Notes: generated by a model not told the origin, from the sequence alone. A stretch of DNA of 64,000 nt from Roseovarius sp. (GCF_030373445.1 NZ_JAUCYU010000003.1:248001-312000), one strand, 5' to 3'; counted from the stretch's first letter, positions 54,109 to 62,733 are shown. Made by a program: numbers and translations.

Positions 54109-55225
54109 GGCGGTGCAGGGGCTGGTCCTGGTGGCGGCGCTCGCCCTGCCCGCCGGGGCGCTGGCGCAGGCCTGTGGCGCTGGGGGCGAGGCGCTGCGGG
54201 TGGACTGGTCGGGCGCGGGTTGGAAACGGGGGAGCCTGTCGGGCACTGTGGAGGCGGGCCGGGTGGATGCGACGGGCGACGGGCCGACCGAGCCGGTACA
54301 GGTCAGCGTCACCGGGTCGACCAACCGGCTGGAAAGCGGGTATCCGGCGGTCAGTTCCGAGTATACCGGCGGCCGGGGCGGCGGGCAGGAGACGCTGGCG
54401 GTGCAGGCCGATTTCGGCAGCAACAACCAGTCGGTGACCGTGACGTTCGACTTCGCCGTGCCGGTGGACGGGCTGTCCTTCGATATCTTCGACGTGGATT
54501 TCCTGCCCTACCTGGTCTTCCAAAGGGGCTATCGCGACGGTGTGACCGTCACCGGCGTCGCCGAGGATGGGGGTACGGTGACGCCCACGCTGCGCTCGCC
54601 ACATGTGCCGGCGGGGCAGAACACCTCGTCGCGGGCGACGGTGTACCTGGGCGCGCCGCTGGCCGCGAACCAGGTGGTGGGCTACGGCGAGAATGCGGAG
54701 GCGGGGTCGGACGCGGGCAACGTGATGGTGCGGTTCGGCGCACCGGTGACGTCGGTGCGGGTGGAATACACGAACGGTCTCTATGCCCCCTCCCCCAACC
54801 CGCAGGCGCAGGCGATTGCCCTGTCGGATATCGATTTCTGCGTGGCGATGGCTGCCAACCTGGAGGCCACCAAGACGCAGGAGGTGATCTCGGAGACGCC
54901 GCAGGCCTGTGGCGATTTCGGATCGTCCGCCGCGGGCGGGTCGGAGGTCGCCGTTCCCGGAGCGTGCATCGAGTACCGGATCCGGGTGACGAATACCGGC
55001 GGCGGCACGGCGGATGACCTGACGCTGTCGGACGAGCTGGACGACAATCTCGTCTTTCGGGCGGCAAGGATGGAGGGGTTCGCATCCGGGGGGCCTGGGT
55101 TCGGCCTGACGATGCCGGCGGCCGGGCAAGGCTGTGGCGGGGGGCAGTGCCGGGTCAGCCTGGCCGATGCCGCCCTGCCGGCAGGCGCCACGGGCGAGGT
55201 GGTCATCCGGGCGACGGTCGAGTAG
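54095..55225 (+). CDS. exported DUF11 domain protein with lectin-like N-terminal part
   Basis: A 376-residue protein whose ATG 54095 overlaps the outer-membrane gene by 14 bases, behind AGGAG. A signal peptide (VLVAALALPAGALA|QACGAGG) leads to a beta-sandwich region (VTVTFDFAVPVDGLSFDIFDVDF, TSVRVEYTNGLY) resembling the jelly-roll domains of bacterial surface proteins. The C-terminal DUF11 module (KTQEVISETPQACGDFG, VPGACIEYRIRVTN, LSDELDDNLVF) has the cysteine pair of the two upstream paralogues. It closes the cluster, converging with the isochorismatase gene five bases away. Confidence 0.8.
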   Translation: MRFSEAVQGLVLVAALALPAGALAQACGAGGEALRVDWSGAGWKRGSLSGTVEAGRVDATGDGPTEPVQVSVTGSTNRLESGYPAVSSEYTGGRGGGQETLAVQADFGSNNQSVTVTFDFAVPVDGLSFDIFDVDFLPYLVFQRGYRDGVTVTGVAEDGGTVTPTLRSPHVPAGQNTSSRATVYLGAPLAANQVVGYGENAEAGSDAGNVMVRFGAPVTSVRVEYTNGLYAPSPNPQAQAIALSDIDFCVAMAANLEATKTQEVISETPQACGDFGSSAAGGSEVAVPGACIEYRIRVTNTGGGTADDLTLSDELDDNLVFRAARMEGFASGGPGFGLTMPAAGQGCGGGQCRVSLADAALPAGATGEVVIRATVE

Positions 55226-55230
55226 CCGCG

Positions 55231-55908
55231 TCAGGCGAGGAAGCCGGGAAGATCGTCCATCGCCACGACGTGGCAGTAGATCATGTTGATGATCTCGAGC
55301 TCGCGTTCGTGCAGGTCGTCGGTGGCGGCGGCGCAGGCGTCGTGGACCACCAGCACCTCGAAGCTTTCGTCGGCCAGCGAGCGGACGGTGGAACTGACGC
55401 ACTGGTCGGTGAAGATGCCGGCGACGATAACGTGGCGGATGCCGATATTGTGCAGCATCAGCCGCAGGTTGGTGCCGGTGAGCGCGCTGTCGGTGGTCTT
55501 GGTGACGACGATCTCGTCGCCCTGGGGCGCGAGGGCATCGACGAGCTGGCTGTCCTCGCGGTCCTTGGGCAGGAGGAGGTAGTTGAAGCCCGGCTTCTTC
55601 TGGCTGAGCGAGCGGTCGCGGCCGTCCTGTGTCTGGCAGGCGATGCGGGCAAACATGACCTCGAGCCCTTCCTTGCGCGCCCAGCCGATGAGCCGCGCGT
55701 TGTTGGGGATGACAATGTCGTTCATCCGGTCGAAGAAGGGCTGCCAGCGGCGGGCCTCGGCGTCGTCCTCGGGCGGCTCCAGATAGGTGTTCTGGATGTC
55801 GATCACGAGGAGCGCGGTGCTGGCCGGGTCGAGGGTGATGTCATCCGGTTCCTCGGCGGTTTCGTAGTAGAAGCTGCGGAAGGCGGTTTTCCAGTTCCAG
55901 TCGCTCAT
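55231..55908 (-). CDS. isochorismatase-family cysteine hydrolase (BMC operon)
   Basis: The 225-residue protein has the catalytic triad of isochorismatase-like amidohydrolases: D37 in LLVIDIQN, K137 in VVTKTTDSAL and C170 in GIFTDQCVSSTV. Family members hydrolyse amides such as ureidoacrylate (RutB), N-carbamoylsarcosine or nicotinamide, as well as vinyl ethers. Length and N-terminus are near RutB-type enzymes. It is the last gene of the leftward operon, 21 bases after the APH-like kinase gene, so it probably acts on a compound handled by the microcompartment or the importer. No encapsulation peptide is obvious. An amide or carbamoyl substrate is the main inference. Confidence 0.87.
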   Translation of the reverse strand: MSDWNWKTAFRSFYYETAEEPDDITLDPASTALLVIDIQNTYLEPPEDDAEARRWQPFFDRMNDIVIPNNARLIGWARKEGLEVMFARIACQTQDGRDRSLSQKKPGFNYLLLPKDREDSQLVDALAPQGDEIVVTKTTDSALTGTNLRLMLHNIGIRHVIVAGIFTDQCVSSTVRSLADESFEVLVVHDACAAATDDLHERELEIINMIYCHVVAMDDLPGFLA

Positions 55909-55929
55909 TTCCGGCCCTTTCCCGGTTGG

Positions 55930-56937
55930 TTACGCGCCGATCTTGTCCATGTAGGCCTGGCCCAGCCGCGCGGTGGTGGCGGCGAAGCCGGGGGCCAGTT
56001 CCTGGGGTTCGGGCGCCTCGATATGGCTGCCGATCCAGGCCAGGAGGGCCATGCGGCGGAGCATGATGAAGGTGTCGATCTCGGCCTCTTCCGCCTCGCT
56101 CATTGGGCGGACGGAGCGGTAGCCGCGCACCCAGGCGTCGCGCATGGCGGGGATGCGGGGATCATCCTCGATGAAGCTGATGGCGGCGGCGAAGTCGTAG
56201 AGGAACCAGCCCCAGCCGCAATCGTCGAAGTCGATCAGTCGGGTGCCGTTGGCATCGACCAGAAGGTTGGCGAGGCGCATGTCGGCATGGATAAGGTTGA
56301 AGCGGTCGGGGGCCTTGCCGAAGGCGTCGAGCCGGTCGCAGATGGTCTTTTGCACCTTTTCGAGCACCTCGGCCACCTCGGGCGTGACCTCTGGCGCGTC
56401 GCGCCAGTCGCCCCAGGTGGCGTTGGGCCCGAAGACGGCGGCGGCATCCCATGTCAGGCGTTCGAACCCGTCGGGCTTCTGCCAGTTCAGCACGTGGTCA
56501 TGGCAGCGCGCGGCGATCGTGCCCAGCTCCTCGAACCCGTCGGTCATGTCGCCGCTTTCATCCGGTTCGGAGCCTTCGACGAAATGGAAGAGCACCATGT
56601 AGCGTGGGTCGGCCAGCCCCTCGGTGCGGCCCTGCTGGATGGGGTCGCCGTTCTTGCCGACGTAATAGCCGGGCGTCGTGACCACGCCGTCACGGTCGAG
56701 TGCCTCGAGCCAGGCCAGTTCGCATTCGATGGCGCGGTGGGAGTGGTAGTTCTCGCGGTGGATGCGCAGGACGAACTTGTAGCCGCCCGGCGCTTCCACG
56801 AGGTAGGTCGCGTTCTCGGAGACGTTGATCAGCCGGGCCGTGGCGCCCTCGGGGACGTCCCACAGCGGCAGCGACTCCTGCGCCAGTTTTTCGAGATGGC
56901 GCAGCAATTCCTCCAGCGGCATGTCCGATCCTGACAT
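55930..56937 (-). CDS. APH-like small-molecule kinase (BMC operon)
   Basis: The 335-residue protein has the protein-kinase-like fold of aminoglycoside/choline/homoserine kinases. The catalytic loop is H217-A-D219-M-R-L-A-N224 and the metal-binding aspartate is D236 in LIDFDDCG. An N-terminal GATARLINVSENATYLVEAPGGYKFVLRIHREN forms the nucleotide-binding sheet. It is predicted to phosphorylate a hydroxyl on an amine-containing small molecule. In Rhodococcus/Mycobacterium aminopropanol compartments a kinase of this family works with an SDR, and an SDR gene is its upstream neighbour here. ATG 56937 begins the homologous region. No antibiotic-resistance role is suggested. Confidence 0.85.
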   Translation of the reverse strand: MSGSDMPLEELLRHLEKLAQESLPLWDVPEGATARLINVSENATYLVEAPGGYKFVLRIHRENYHSHRAIECELAWLEALDRDGVVTTPGYYVGKNGDPIQQGRTEGLADPRYMVLFHFVEGSEPDESGDMTDGFEELGTIAARCHDHVLNWQKPDGFERLTWDAAAVFGPNATWGDWRDAPEVTPEVAEVLEKVQKTICDRLDAFGKAPDRFNLIHADMRLANLLVDANGTRLIDFDDCGWGWFLYDFAAAISFIEDDPRIPAMRDAWVRGYRSVRPMSEAEEAEIDTFIMLRRMALLAWIGSHIEAPEPQELAPGFAATTARLGQAYMDKIGA

Positions 56938-56965
56938 CGCGATCCTCCTTCGGCTGTCGTGGTGG

Positions 56966-57736
56966 TCAGATTTCTTCCATCGCCTCGAGGGATTCAGGCA
57001 GGATCTGGCCGCCGTCAATGACGATCTGCTGTCCGGTGATGTAGGCGGCCTCGTCCGAGGCGAAGAACAGGGCGGCGTTGCCGATGTCTTCCACGTCGCC
57101 CAGCCGTTTGAGCGGGATCGAGGCGGCCATGGTGTCGAGGTAGTCCTGCCCGAGGTCCTGAAGCCCTTCGGTATAGATGTTGCCCGGCATGACGGCGTTG
57201 ATCGTGGTGTTGTAGCGCGACAGTTCCATCGCGGCGGTCTTGATGAAACCGAGCTGGCCCGACTTGGAAGCGCCGTAATGCGACCAGCCGGGGAAGCCCG
57301 TGTGCGGCCCGGTGATCGAGGAGGTGATGACGACGCGGCCCTTGCCGGCCTTCTCGAAATGCGGGATCGCCGCCTTCACGCAGAGGAAGGAGGAGCGCAG
57401 GTTGGTGGCCATCACTTGGTCCCATTCGGAGGGGTCCATGTCGACCATCTTGGTCTGGGGGAAGGCGCCGGCATTGGCGCAGAGCACGTGCAGGCCGCCC
57501 TGGGCCTCGGCGGTGCTGTCGATCATCTTTTTCACCGAGTCCCAGTCGGAGACGTCGCAGACCTCGTAGCGCACGTCGCCCTCGATCTCGCTTGCCGCCT
57601 TCTTCAGGTCGGCCTCGTTCCGGGCGGCGAGGGTGACCTTCGCGCCCTGGCGCGCGAACACCGTGGCGATGCCGCGGCCGATGCCCTTGGAGCCGCCGGT
57701 GACGATGACGCTTTTGCCCTTGAGTGACGTAAGCAT
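56966..57736 (-). CDS. short-chain dehydrogenase/reductase (BMC operon)
   Basis: A 256-residue classical SDR: cofactor motif TGGSKGIGRG (about 14-23), NAG near 90, catalytic serine in ITSSITG, Tyr/Lys in HYGASKSGQLGF, and a C-terminal ITGQQIVIDGGQILPES. ATG 57736 has GGAGGA upstream. It lies 32 bases after the last transport gene and 28 before the APH-like kinase gene in the leftward operon. It likely oxidises or reduces an alcohol/ketone of the imported substrate; an amino-alcohol dehydrogenase role is one option. Known relatives act on many alcohols, so specificity is open. Confidence 0.88.
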   Translation of the reverse strand: MLTSLKGKSVIVTGGSKGIGRGIATVFARQGAKVTLAARNEADLKKAASEIEGDVRYEVCDVSDWDSVKKMIDSTAEAQGGLHVLCANAGAFPQTKMVDMDPSEWDQVMATNLRSSFLCVKAAIPHFEKAGKGRVVITSSITGPHTGFPGWSHYGASKSGQLGFIKTAAMELSRYNTTINAVMPGNIYTEGLQDLGQDYLDTMAASIPLKRLGDVEDIGNAALFFASDEAAYITGQQIVIDGGQILPESLEAMEEI

Positions 57737-57768
57737 GGTTTTTCCTCCGTGTTGGTTCTTCTCTTGTT

Positions 57769-58581
57769 TCAGTCCTGTGCCGTCCTGGCCTCTTTGTTTG
57801 CCCGCATCAGCCAGACCACCGCGACCGCGAAGAGGATGAGCAGGAAGGAGCCGACGACCGACATGATGCCAAGCGTGGGCACCAGCGGCGAGTAGCCCGA
57901 GACCATCTTGGCATAGAGCCATTCCGGCAGGGTCGAGTCGGCCCCGGTGGTGAAGAGCGACAGCGGGAAGTTGCCCCAGCTGAGCAGGAAGGCGAAGAGG
58001 CCGGCCGAGACGATGCCGGGCATGAGCAGCGGCAGGGTGATCTCGCGCAGGACGGTGAAGGTGCCGGCGCCCATGTCGCGGGCCGCTTCCTCGAGCGCGG
58101 GGTCGAAGCTGTAGGCGCGGATGGCGACGATCAGCGTGGCGATCGGCGTGATCCAGATGAGGTGGGCGACGACGGCGGTCTTCCACGTGGGGATGATGCC
58201 CAGCGAGTTGAACCACATCAGCAGCGCCAGCCCCAGAACCGTCTGCGGGAAGAAGATGGGCAGCAGGATCAGCTTCTGGAAGGTGTTCCGGAAGCGCCAT
58301 TGGTAGCGGGCGAAGGCCAGCGCGCCGAAGAAGGCGAAGACCAGCGCGATCACGGTGACGAGAAGCGCGACCGACAGCGAGGTCAGGAGCAGCTCGCTGA
58401 CCGTGCTGCTTTCCAGCGCCTCGCCGTACCACTTGGTGGAATAGCGCTTGATCGGGAAGCTGAGGTAGCGCGATTGCGAGACCGAGGCGAAGCCCACCGA
58501 CACCAGCGGCAGGTAGAGGAAGGCGATCATCGCGATGCCGTAGATGAACAGGACGGTGCGGGTCAGGCGGCTGGCGTTCAT
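57769..58581 (-). CDS. ABC transporter permease, PotC-like (BMC operon)
   Basis: The 270-residue membrane protein has about six helices beginning VLFIYGIAMIAFLYLPLVSVGF and the coupling loop EEAARDMGAGTFTVLREITLPLLMPG at about 165-190. It is the second permease of the importer encoded within the microcompartment operon. Its ATG shares one base with the stop codon of the PotB-like gene. The ligand is set by the Tat-exported binding protein encoded upstream. Confidence 0.88.
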   Translation of the reverse strand: MNASRLTRTVLFIYGIAMIAFLYLPLVSVGFASVSQSRYLSFPIKRYSTKWYGEALESSTVSELLLTSLSVALLVTVIALVFAFFGALAFARYQWRFRNTFQKLILLPIFFPQTVLGLALLMWFNSLGIIPTWKTAVVAHLIWITPIATLIVAIRAYSFDPALEEAARDMGAGTFTVLREITLPLLMPGIVSAGLFAFLLSWGNFPLSLFTTGADSTLPEWLYAKMVSGYSPLVPTLGIMSVVGSFLLILFAVAVVWLMRANKEARTAQD

Positions 58582-59435
58582 CAGCGTTTCCTTCCCATGA
58601 TGGCGTCGAGGTCGACCTTGGAGACGCCGAACAGCGCCAGCGTGCCGATGATGACGATGAGGATCATCGAGAGCGCCGAGCCGAGCGGCCAGTTCTGGCC
58701 GAAGGTGAAGGCGGTTTCGATGTCGTCGGCGATGGCGATGACCGCCTGACCGCCGAGGATTTTCGACTCCGCCAGCGCCCCCGCCGCGAGCACGAAGCTG
58801 AGCAGGGAACCGACGACGATGCCGGGCGCGGCGAGCGGGATCTCGATCTGCCAGAGCACCTGCCAGCGGGTCGCGCCCAGGTCGTAGGCGGCTTGCCTCG
58901 TGTCATCGGGGACCATGGAGATGCCCTGTGCCAGCGGGAACAGCATGAAGGGCAGGTAGACGTAGACCAGCCCGAAGACGATAATCGGCACGCCGTAGAG
59001 CGGGCTGTCGAAACCGATGCCGGTGAGCGCGCGGAAATGCCCCTCGATCAGCCCGCCTTTCATCAGCGTGAGCACCCAGCCGAAAAGGCGGATGTTTTCC
59101 GAGACGAACAGGCTCATGACGATGGCGATGGTCAGGACCAGCGTGAAGCGCTTGAAGATCTTGGCCATGGCGTAGGCGAGCGGCCAGCAGACCACCAGCA
59201 GGATCACGGTGGAGGCCAGCGCCATGCCGAGCGACCACAGGAGCGACTTGTAGTAGCCCTGCTTGAAGAACACCGCGTAGGCCGAGAAATCGGGCGTGTT
59301 GGCCAGCGAGAAGACCTTGGGCGGCATGATAGAGAAGATCGCCACCACGACCAGCGGCGCGAGGAAGGCCAGCACCATCAGCAGGGTCACCGGCAGGGCC
59401 GACAGGAGCCCCAGTCTGCGGTCGAGGGTCTTCAT
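58581..59435 (-). CDS. ABC transporter permease, PotB-like (BMC operon)
   Basis: The 284-residue permease has an N-terminal helix (LGLLSALPVTLLMVLAFLAPLV), about six membrane segments and the coupling loop QAAYDLGATRWQVLWQIEIPLAAPG (about 180-205). It overlaps the ATPase gene by four bases on one side and the PotC-like gene by one on the other, so the importer subunits are translated together. Part of a polyamine-type uptake system. Confidence 0.88.
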   Translation of the reverse strand: MKTLDRRLGLLSALPVTLLMVLAFLAPLVVVAIFSIMPPKVFSLANTPDFSAYAVFFKQGYYKSLLWSLGMALASTVILLVVCWPLAYAMAKIFKRFTLVLTIAIVMSLFVSENIRLFGWVLTLMKGGLIEGHFRALTGIGFDSPLYGVPIIVFGLVYVYLPFMLFPLAQGISMVPDDTRQAAYDLGATRWQVLWQIEIPLAAPGIVVGSLLSFVLAAGALAESKILGGQAVIAIADDIETAFTFGQNWPLGSALSMILIVIIGTLALFGVSKVDLDAIMGRKR

Positions 59436-60505
59436 GCGGCCTCGTCGATGAAATGGGTGTTGCGGGCGTTGAAGCCGACGGTGAGCTGTTCGCCCTCGGC
59501 GACGGCGCGGCGGTCCTCGCGCAGCTTCTCGACGGTGACCATGCCGGCGGCGGTTTCGATCTCGTACTGGATGCGGGAACCCAGCGCGTATTCGCCGTGC
59601 AGGGTTCCACTGAGGGTGAAGTCGTAGCTGTCGCCGTCATCGGCGAAGCGGACGTATTCGGGGCGGACCATCAGCAGGCCGCGTGCGCCCGCCGGCGCCT
59701 TGGCCAGCGTGGCGCCGGGCCGGACTGTGAGCACGTCGCTGGTGACTGTGCCGTCGCCGCCGGTGGTCACGCCGAAGAGGTTCACCTCGCCCATGAACTC
59801 GGCCACGAAGCGGCTGACCGGGGCGCCGTAGATCTCGTCGGCCTCTGAGATCTGTTCGATCCGGCCTTCCTTCATGATGGCGATGCGGTCGGACATGACC
59901 ATCGCCTCTTCCAGCGAGTGGGTGATGTAGACGAAGGTCTTGCCGGTGCGGGCGTGCAGGTCTTTCAGTTCTTTCTCGAGCGTCTTGCGCAGGCGGTAGT
60001 CGAGCGCCGAGAGGGGTTCGTCGAAGAACAGGATCTCGGGGTCGAAGGCCAGCGCACGGGCCAGCGCCACGCGCTGTTTCTCTCCGCCGGAGCATTGCGA
60101 GATGCGCTTGTCGTAGTAGCTTTGCGGGAGGCGCAGGAGGTCGAGCAGTTCGAGCGCGCGGGCCTTGCGGCGGTCGGGCGCCTCCTTGCGGAGCTTGAGC
60201 GGGAACTCGATGTTCTGGCCCACGGTCATGTGCGGGAAGAGCGCCAGCGACTGGAACACCATGCAGGTCGGCCGCAGGTTGGCCGGGGTGTCGTCGATGC
60301 GCTTGTCGCGCAGGCGGATTTCGCCGTCGGTCAGGTCGTCCATGCCCACCAGCAGGCGGATCAGGGTCGACTTGCCGCTGCCCGAGGGGCCGACGATCGT
60401 GAAGAATTCGCCCTCGTTGATATCGAGGTCGATACGGTCGAGTGCGGTAAACGTTCCGAATGATTTCACGACGCCACGCAGGCGCAGGAATGGCGAGGAA
60501 TCCAT
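59432..60505 (-). CDS. ABC transporter ATP-binding protein, PotA-like, variant signature (BMC operon)
   Basis: The 357-residue ATPase has Walker A GPSGSGKST (about 39-47), Walker B ILFFDEPLSALD, switch THSLEEAM and a C-terminal TOBE-type domain (about 270-357). Its ABC signature reads CSGGEKQRVALARAL, with cysteine in place of leucine and glutamate in place of glutamine of LSGGQ. Both changes occur in some importers but are uncommon together. It lies 68 bases after the binding-protein gene and energises the two permeases encoded next. Confidence 0.9.
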   Translation of the reverse strand: MDSSPFLRLRGVVKSFGTFTALDRIDLDINEGEFFTIVGPSGSGKSTLIRLLVGMDDLTDGEIRLRDKRIDDTPANLRPTCMVFQSLALFPHMTVGQNIEFPLKLRKEAPDRRKARALELLDLLRLPQSYYDKRISQCSGGEKQRVALARALAFDPEILFFDEPLSALDYRLRKTLEKELKDLHARTGKTFVYITHSLEEAMVMSDRIAIMKEGRIEQISEADEIYGAPVSRFVAEFMGEVNLFGVTTGGDGTVTSDVLTVRPGATLAKAPAGARGLLMVRPEYVRFADDGDSYDFTLSGTLHGEYALGSRIQYEIETAAGMVTVEKLREDRRAVAEGEQLTVGFNARNTHFIDEAA

Positions 60506-60573
60506 GCTCTACCCTTGGAAACTGGAAATTCTGGCGGATGGCCCCGGCACCAGTGGCGCCGGGACCCGCCGGA

Positions 60574-61716
60574 TCACGACCGACGTTCTTCGGTGTAGAT
60601 GTCGATCAGCGTGTCGTAGGAAGCGACGACCTGGTAGTCGAGCGAGCGCTCCATCTCCTCGGCGAGGGTGTCCATCTGGATCGCGTCCAGCTCTTCCTCG
60701 TCGAAGAGGGACATGACCGCCTCGTCGCCCATCTGGCTGACCGGGTTGTAGGTGCCCTCGGTGAAGGCGACGGCCTTGGAGATTTCCGGCTGCTGCACGA
60801 ATTCGAGGAATTCCTGCGCCAGGTCGCTGGGATCCGGGTTGTTGACCAGCGAGGTCAGCTCGATCCAGACCACGCCGCCCTTGCCGTCGACCGGGCCCGA
60901 GCGGGGCGTGATGCCGCGCACGTTGGTGGCGCCGTCGTAGCGCGCCGGGGACGCGGTGTAGGTGCCGCCGGTGAAGTAGGCGTCGATCTCGCCGTTGATC
61001 AGGGCGGTGTTCATCGCCACCAGGTCGTCGGTCATCAGCTTGGCGCCGCCGAAGATCGTCTTGGCGGTTTCGCGGAACTTCTCGACATCCTCGCCCTCGA
61101 TCGGCTCGAACGGGTTGAGGCCGGCGGTCAGGCACATGTGCATGACGTTCCAGTTGTCGTAGGTCAGAACGCCGTAGCGACCCTGCATGTCCGGGTCGAG
61201 GAACAGGTTCCAGCCCTGGTCTTCGGCGGTTTCCTGGCTAATGACATCGGTGTTGACCACGAAGCTGAACGGGCCATAGCGCTGGGGCATGCCGATCAGC
61301 TCGCCATCGTCGGCGAAGGACAGCTCGTAGGGCGGGTTCTTGAAGGACGGCAGCATCTTGTCGAAATACGGCATGAAGCGGTCCTTATCGAGCGGCTTGA
61401 TCAGCCCCTCGGGATAGAGCCGGTCGCGCGCCCAGGGCTGGTTGACGTTGATCAGGTCCCAGACCGAGGTTTCCCCGGCGCGGAGCTTGTTGATCATGTC
61501 CGGGTCGGAGGTGCCGCTTTCGGCGCGGACGGTGGCATCGGGGTGCGCCTCGCGGAACGGGCCGAGCACCTCGTCGGAGTTGTAGCCTTCCCAGCACAGG
61601 ATGTTCATGCGGTCGCTGCGGGCCGCGAAGGCGGGGCTCAGCGGGCCCGCGGCGGCGAGGCCTGCAAGGGCGGCGGAGCGGCCGACGAATTGTCTTCTGG
61701 AAAATCTGTTGGTCAT
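60574..61716 (-). CDS. PotD-like solute-binding protein with Tat signal (BMC operon)
   Basis: The 380-residue binding protein starts MTNRFSRRQFVGRSAALAGLAA; SRRQF is a twin-arginine motif, so it is probably exported folded. The mature part has the PotD-type fold (MNILCWEGYNSDEVLGPF, SVWDLINVNQPWARDRL, GPFSFVVNTDVIS, GVVWIELTSLVNNPDP). It lies 43 bases after the last shell gene and heads the transport part of the operon. It shares only fold-level similarity with the PotD-like protein at 16187-17227, which is Sec-exported, so the ligands probably differ. An amine- or amide-containing ligand fits the downstream kinase and isochorismatase. Confidence 0.9.
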   Translation of the reverse strand: MTNRFSRRQFVGRSAALAGLAAAGPLSPAFAARSDRMNILCWEGYNSDEVLGPFREAHPDATVRAESGTSDPDMINKLRAGETSVWDLINVNQPWARDRLYPEGLIKPLDKDRFMPYFDKMLPSFKNPPYELSFADDGELIGMPQRYGPFSFVVNTDVISQETAEDQGWNLFLDPDMQGRYGVLTYDNWNVMHMCLTAGLNPFEPIEGEDVEKFRETAKTIFGGAKLMTDDLVAMNTALINGEIDAYFTGGTYTASPARYDGATNVRGITPRSGPVDGKGGVVWIELTSLVNNPDPSDLAQEFLEFVQQPEISKAVAFTEGTYNPVSQMGDEAVMSLFDEEELDAIQMDTLAEEMERSLDYQVVASYDTLIDIYTEERRS

Positions 61717-61759
61717 TTTCAGTTACCTCCGGTTGGTTGGTTTGGTTGTTGCGCCCCGT

Positions 61760-62389
61760 TCAGGCGGGGCGGCCTTTTATTTTTTCTAGCGTCTGGGTGA
61801 TCTTGTCTCTAGCCGTTTGCATGTCCTCAACGGTGCCGGACATGAAGATTCGCCCCGTGGCGCCCATCATTTGAACATCGTTGATCACCGCCCCGGGCGC
61901 GGCCTTCTCGGCCTCGTTGGCGGCGACGCAGGCGAAAAGCGCCGGCGTCATCTCGTAGATCAGGAGCGCCACGCCCGGCACGAGGATCGATCCGTCGCGC
62001 GAACGGTTGAGGATGATCGCGTGCTGGTCGGAGAGATCCTCGATGATGTCGTGGTAGAGGATCTTCGGCGCGAGCTGGTCGCTGGCCTTGGCGCCGATGC
62101 CCTTGAGGATCGCCTTGCCGGCGGCGTCGAGGTCCTTCATGTCGTCGGCGTGCAGCTCCAGCAGGCCGAACTGGCGCTCGGTGAAGAGGATGCCCGGCTC
62201 CATGTCGGGCGCTTCCTTGAGCGCGAGGTCGGCGATGCGGTGGATGCTGAGCGCCGGGGCGACCTCGATGATCAGCGAGTTCTGGCCGCGGAACGGCGGG
62301 TAGGCCCGCGCCCGCAGGGGGGAGGAGAGATAGGCCGCGAATTGCGGCTGCAGATCTTCGATCGGAAGATATACGCGAAGCTCTGTCAT
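61760..62389 (-). CDS. BMC-T (tandem-domain) shell protein, paralogue 2
   Basis: The 209-residue protein has two fused BMC domains, the pattern of trimeric BMC-T shell proteins that form pseudohexameric tiles. Landmarks are VYLPIEDLQPQFAAYLSS, FTERQFGLLELHADDMKDLDAAGKAIL in the first domain and RDGSILVPGVALLIYEMTPALFACVAANEAEKAAP in the second. ATG 62389 fits the paralogue's N-terminus; 26 open codons upstream are not conserved. It closely parallels the partial gene at the window edge, so the operon encodes two tile types. It ends the shell block and is followed by the importer genes. Confidence 0.9.
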   Translation of the reverse strand: MTELRVYLPIEDLQPQFAAYLSSPLRARAYPPFRGQNSLIIEVAPALSIHRIADLALKEAPDMEPGILFTERQFGLLELHADDMKDLDAAGKAILKGIGAKASDQLAPKILYHDIIEDLSDQHAIILNRSRDGSILVPGVALLIYEMTPALFACVAANEAEKAAPGAVINDVQMMGATGRIFMSGTVEDMQTARDKITQTLEKIKGRPA

Positions 62390-62420
62390 GATCCGGTCCG
62401 GTCCCCCTGCGGTGGTGCGG

Positions 62421-62708
62421 TTACTTGGAGACGGCCGCGGCCGAGAAATGCTTGCCGAGATCGGCATGCGGGCGCGGGATGACGTGGACCGCGGTGACTT
62501 CGCCGACCTGGCTTGCGGCTTCGGCGCCGGCTTCGGTCGCGGCCTTGACGGCGCCCACGTCGCCCTTGACGACGACGGAGACGAGACCGCCGCCGACTTC
62601 GTTGCGGGCGACGATTTCGACGTTCGCGGCCTTGACCATGGCGTCGGCCGCGGAAAGCGCGGGCACGTAGCCTTTGGTTTCGATCATTCCGATTGCGAGA
62701 TTAGCCAT
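62421..62708 (-). CDS. BMC-H hexameric shell protein (PduA/CcmK family)
   Basis: The 95-residue protein is a canonical BMC-H subunit: [45 protein letters not shown] and [14 protein letters not shown]. Six copies make the hexagonal tile of the compartment facet. The pore loop reads [10 protein letters not shown], so the pore would be lined by glycines instead of the KIGSG of PduA, which bears on what can pass. It lies between the BMC-P and second BMC-T genes with gaps of 25 and 31 bases. Confidence 0.96.
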   Translation of the reverse strand: MANLAIGMIETKGYVPALSAADAMVKAANVEIVARNEVGGGLVSVVVKGDVGAVKAATEAGAEAASQVGEVTAVHVIPRPHADLGKHFSAAAVSK

Positions 62709-62733
62709 GGGTGTGTTCCTTCATGGTTGACTG

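Noticed and set aside
49054..54426. A 1790-codon open frame on the minus strand opposite the large outer-membrane gene.
   Set aside because: It is a shadow frame produced by high GC at third positions: Arg/Pro/His-rich, no domain, and it spans gene boundaries of well-supported plus-strand genes with signal peptides.
55930..56937. Considered as an aminoglycoside resistance gene.
   Set aside because: The fold is shared with many metabolic kinases, and its place in a microcompartment/transport operon argues for a catabolic role.
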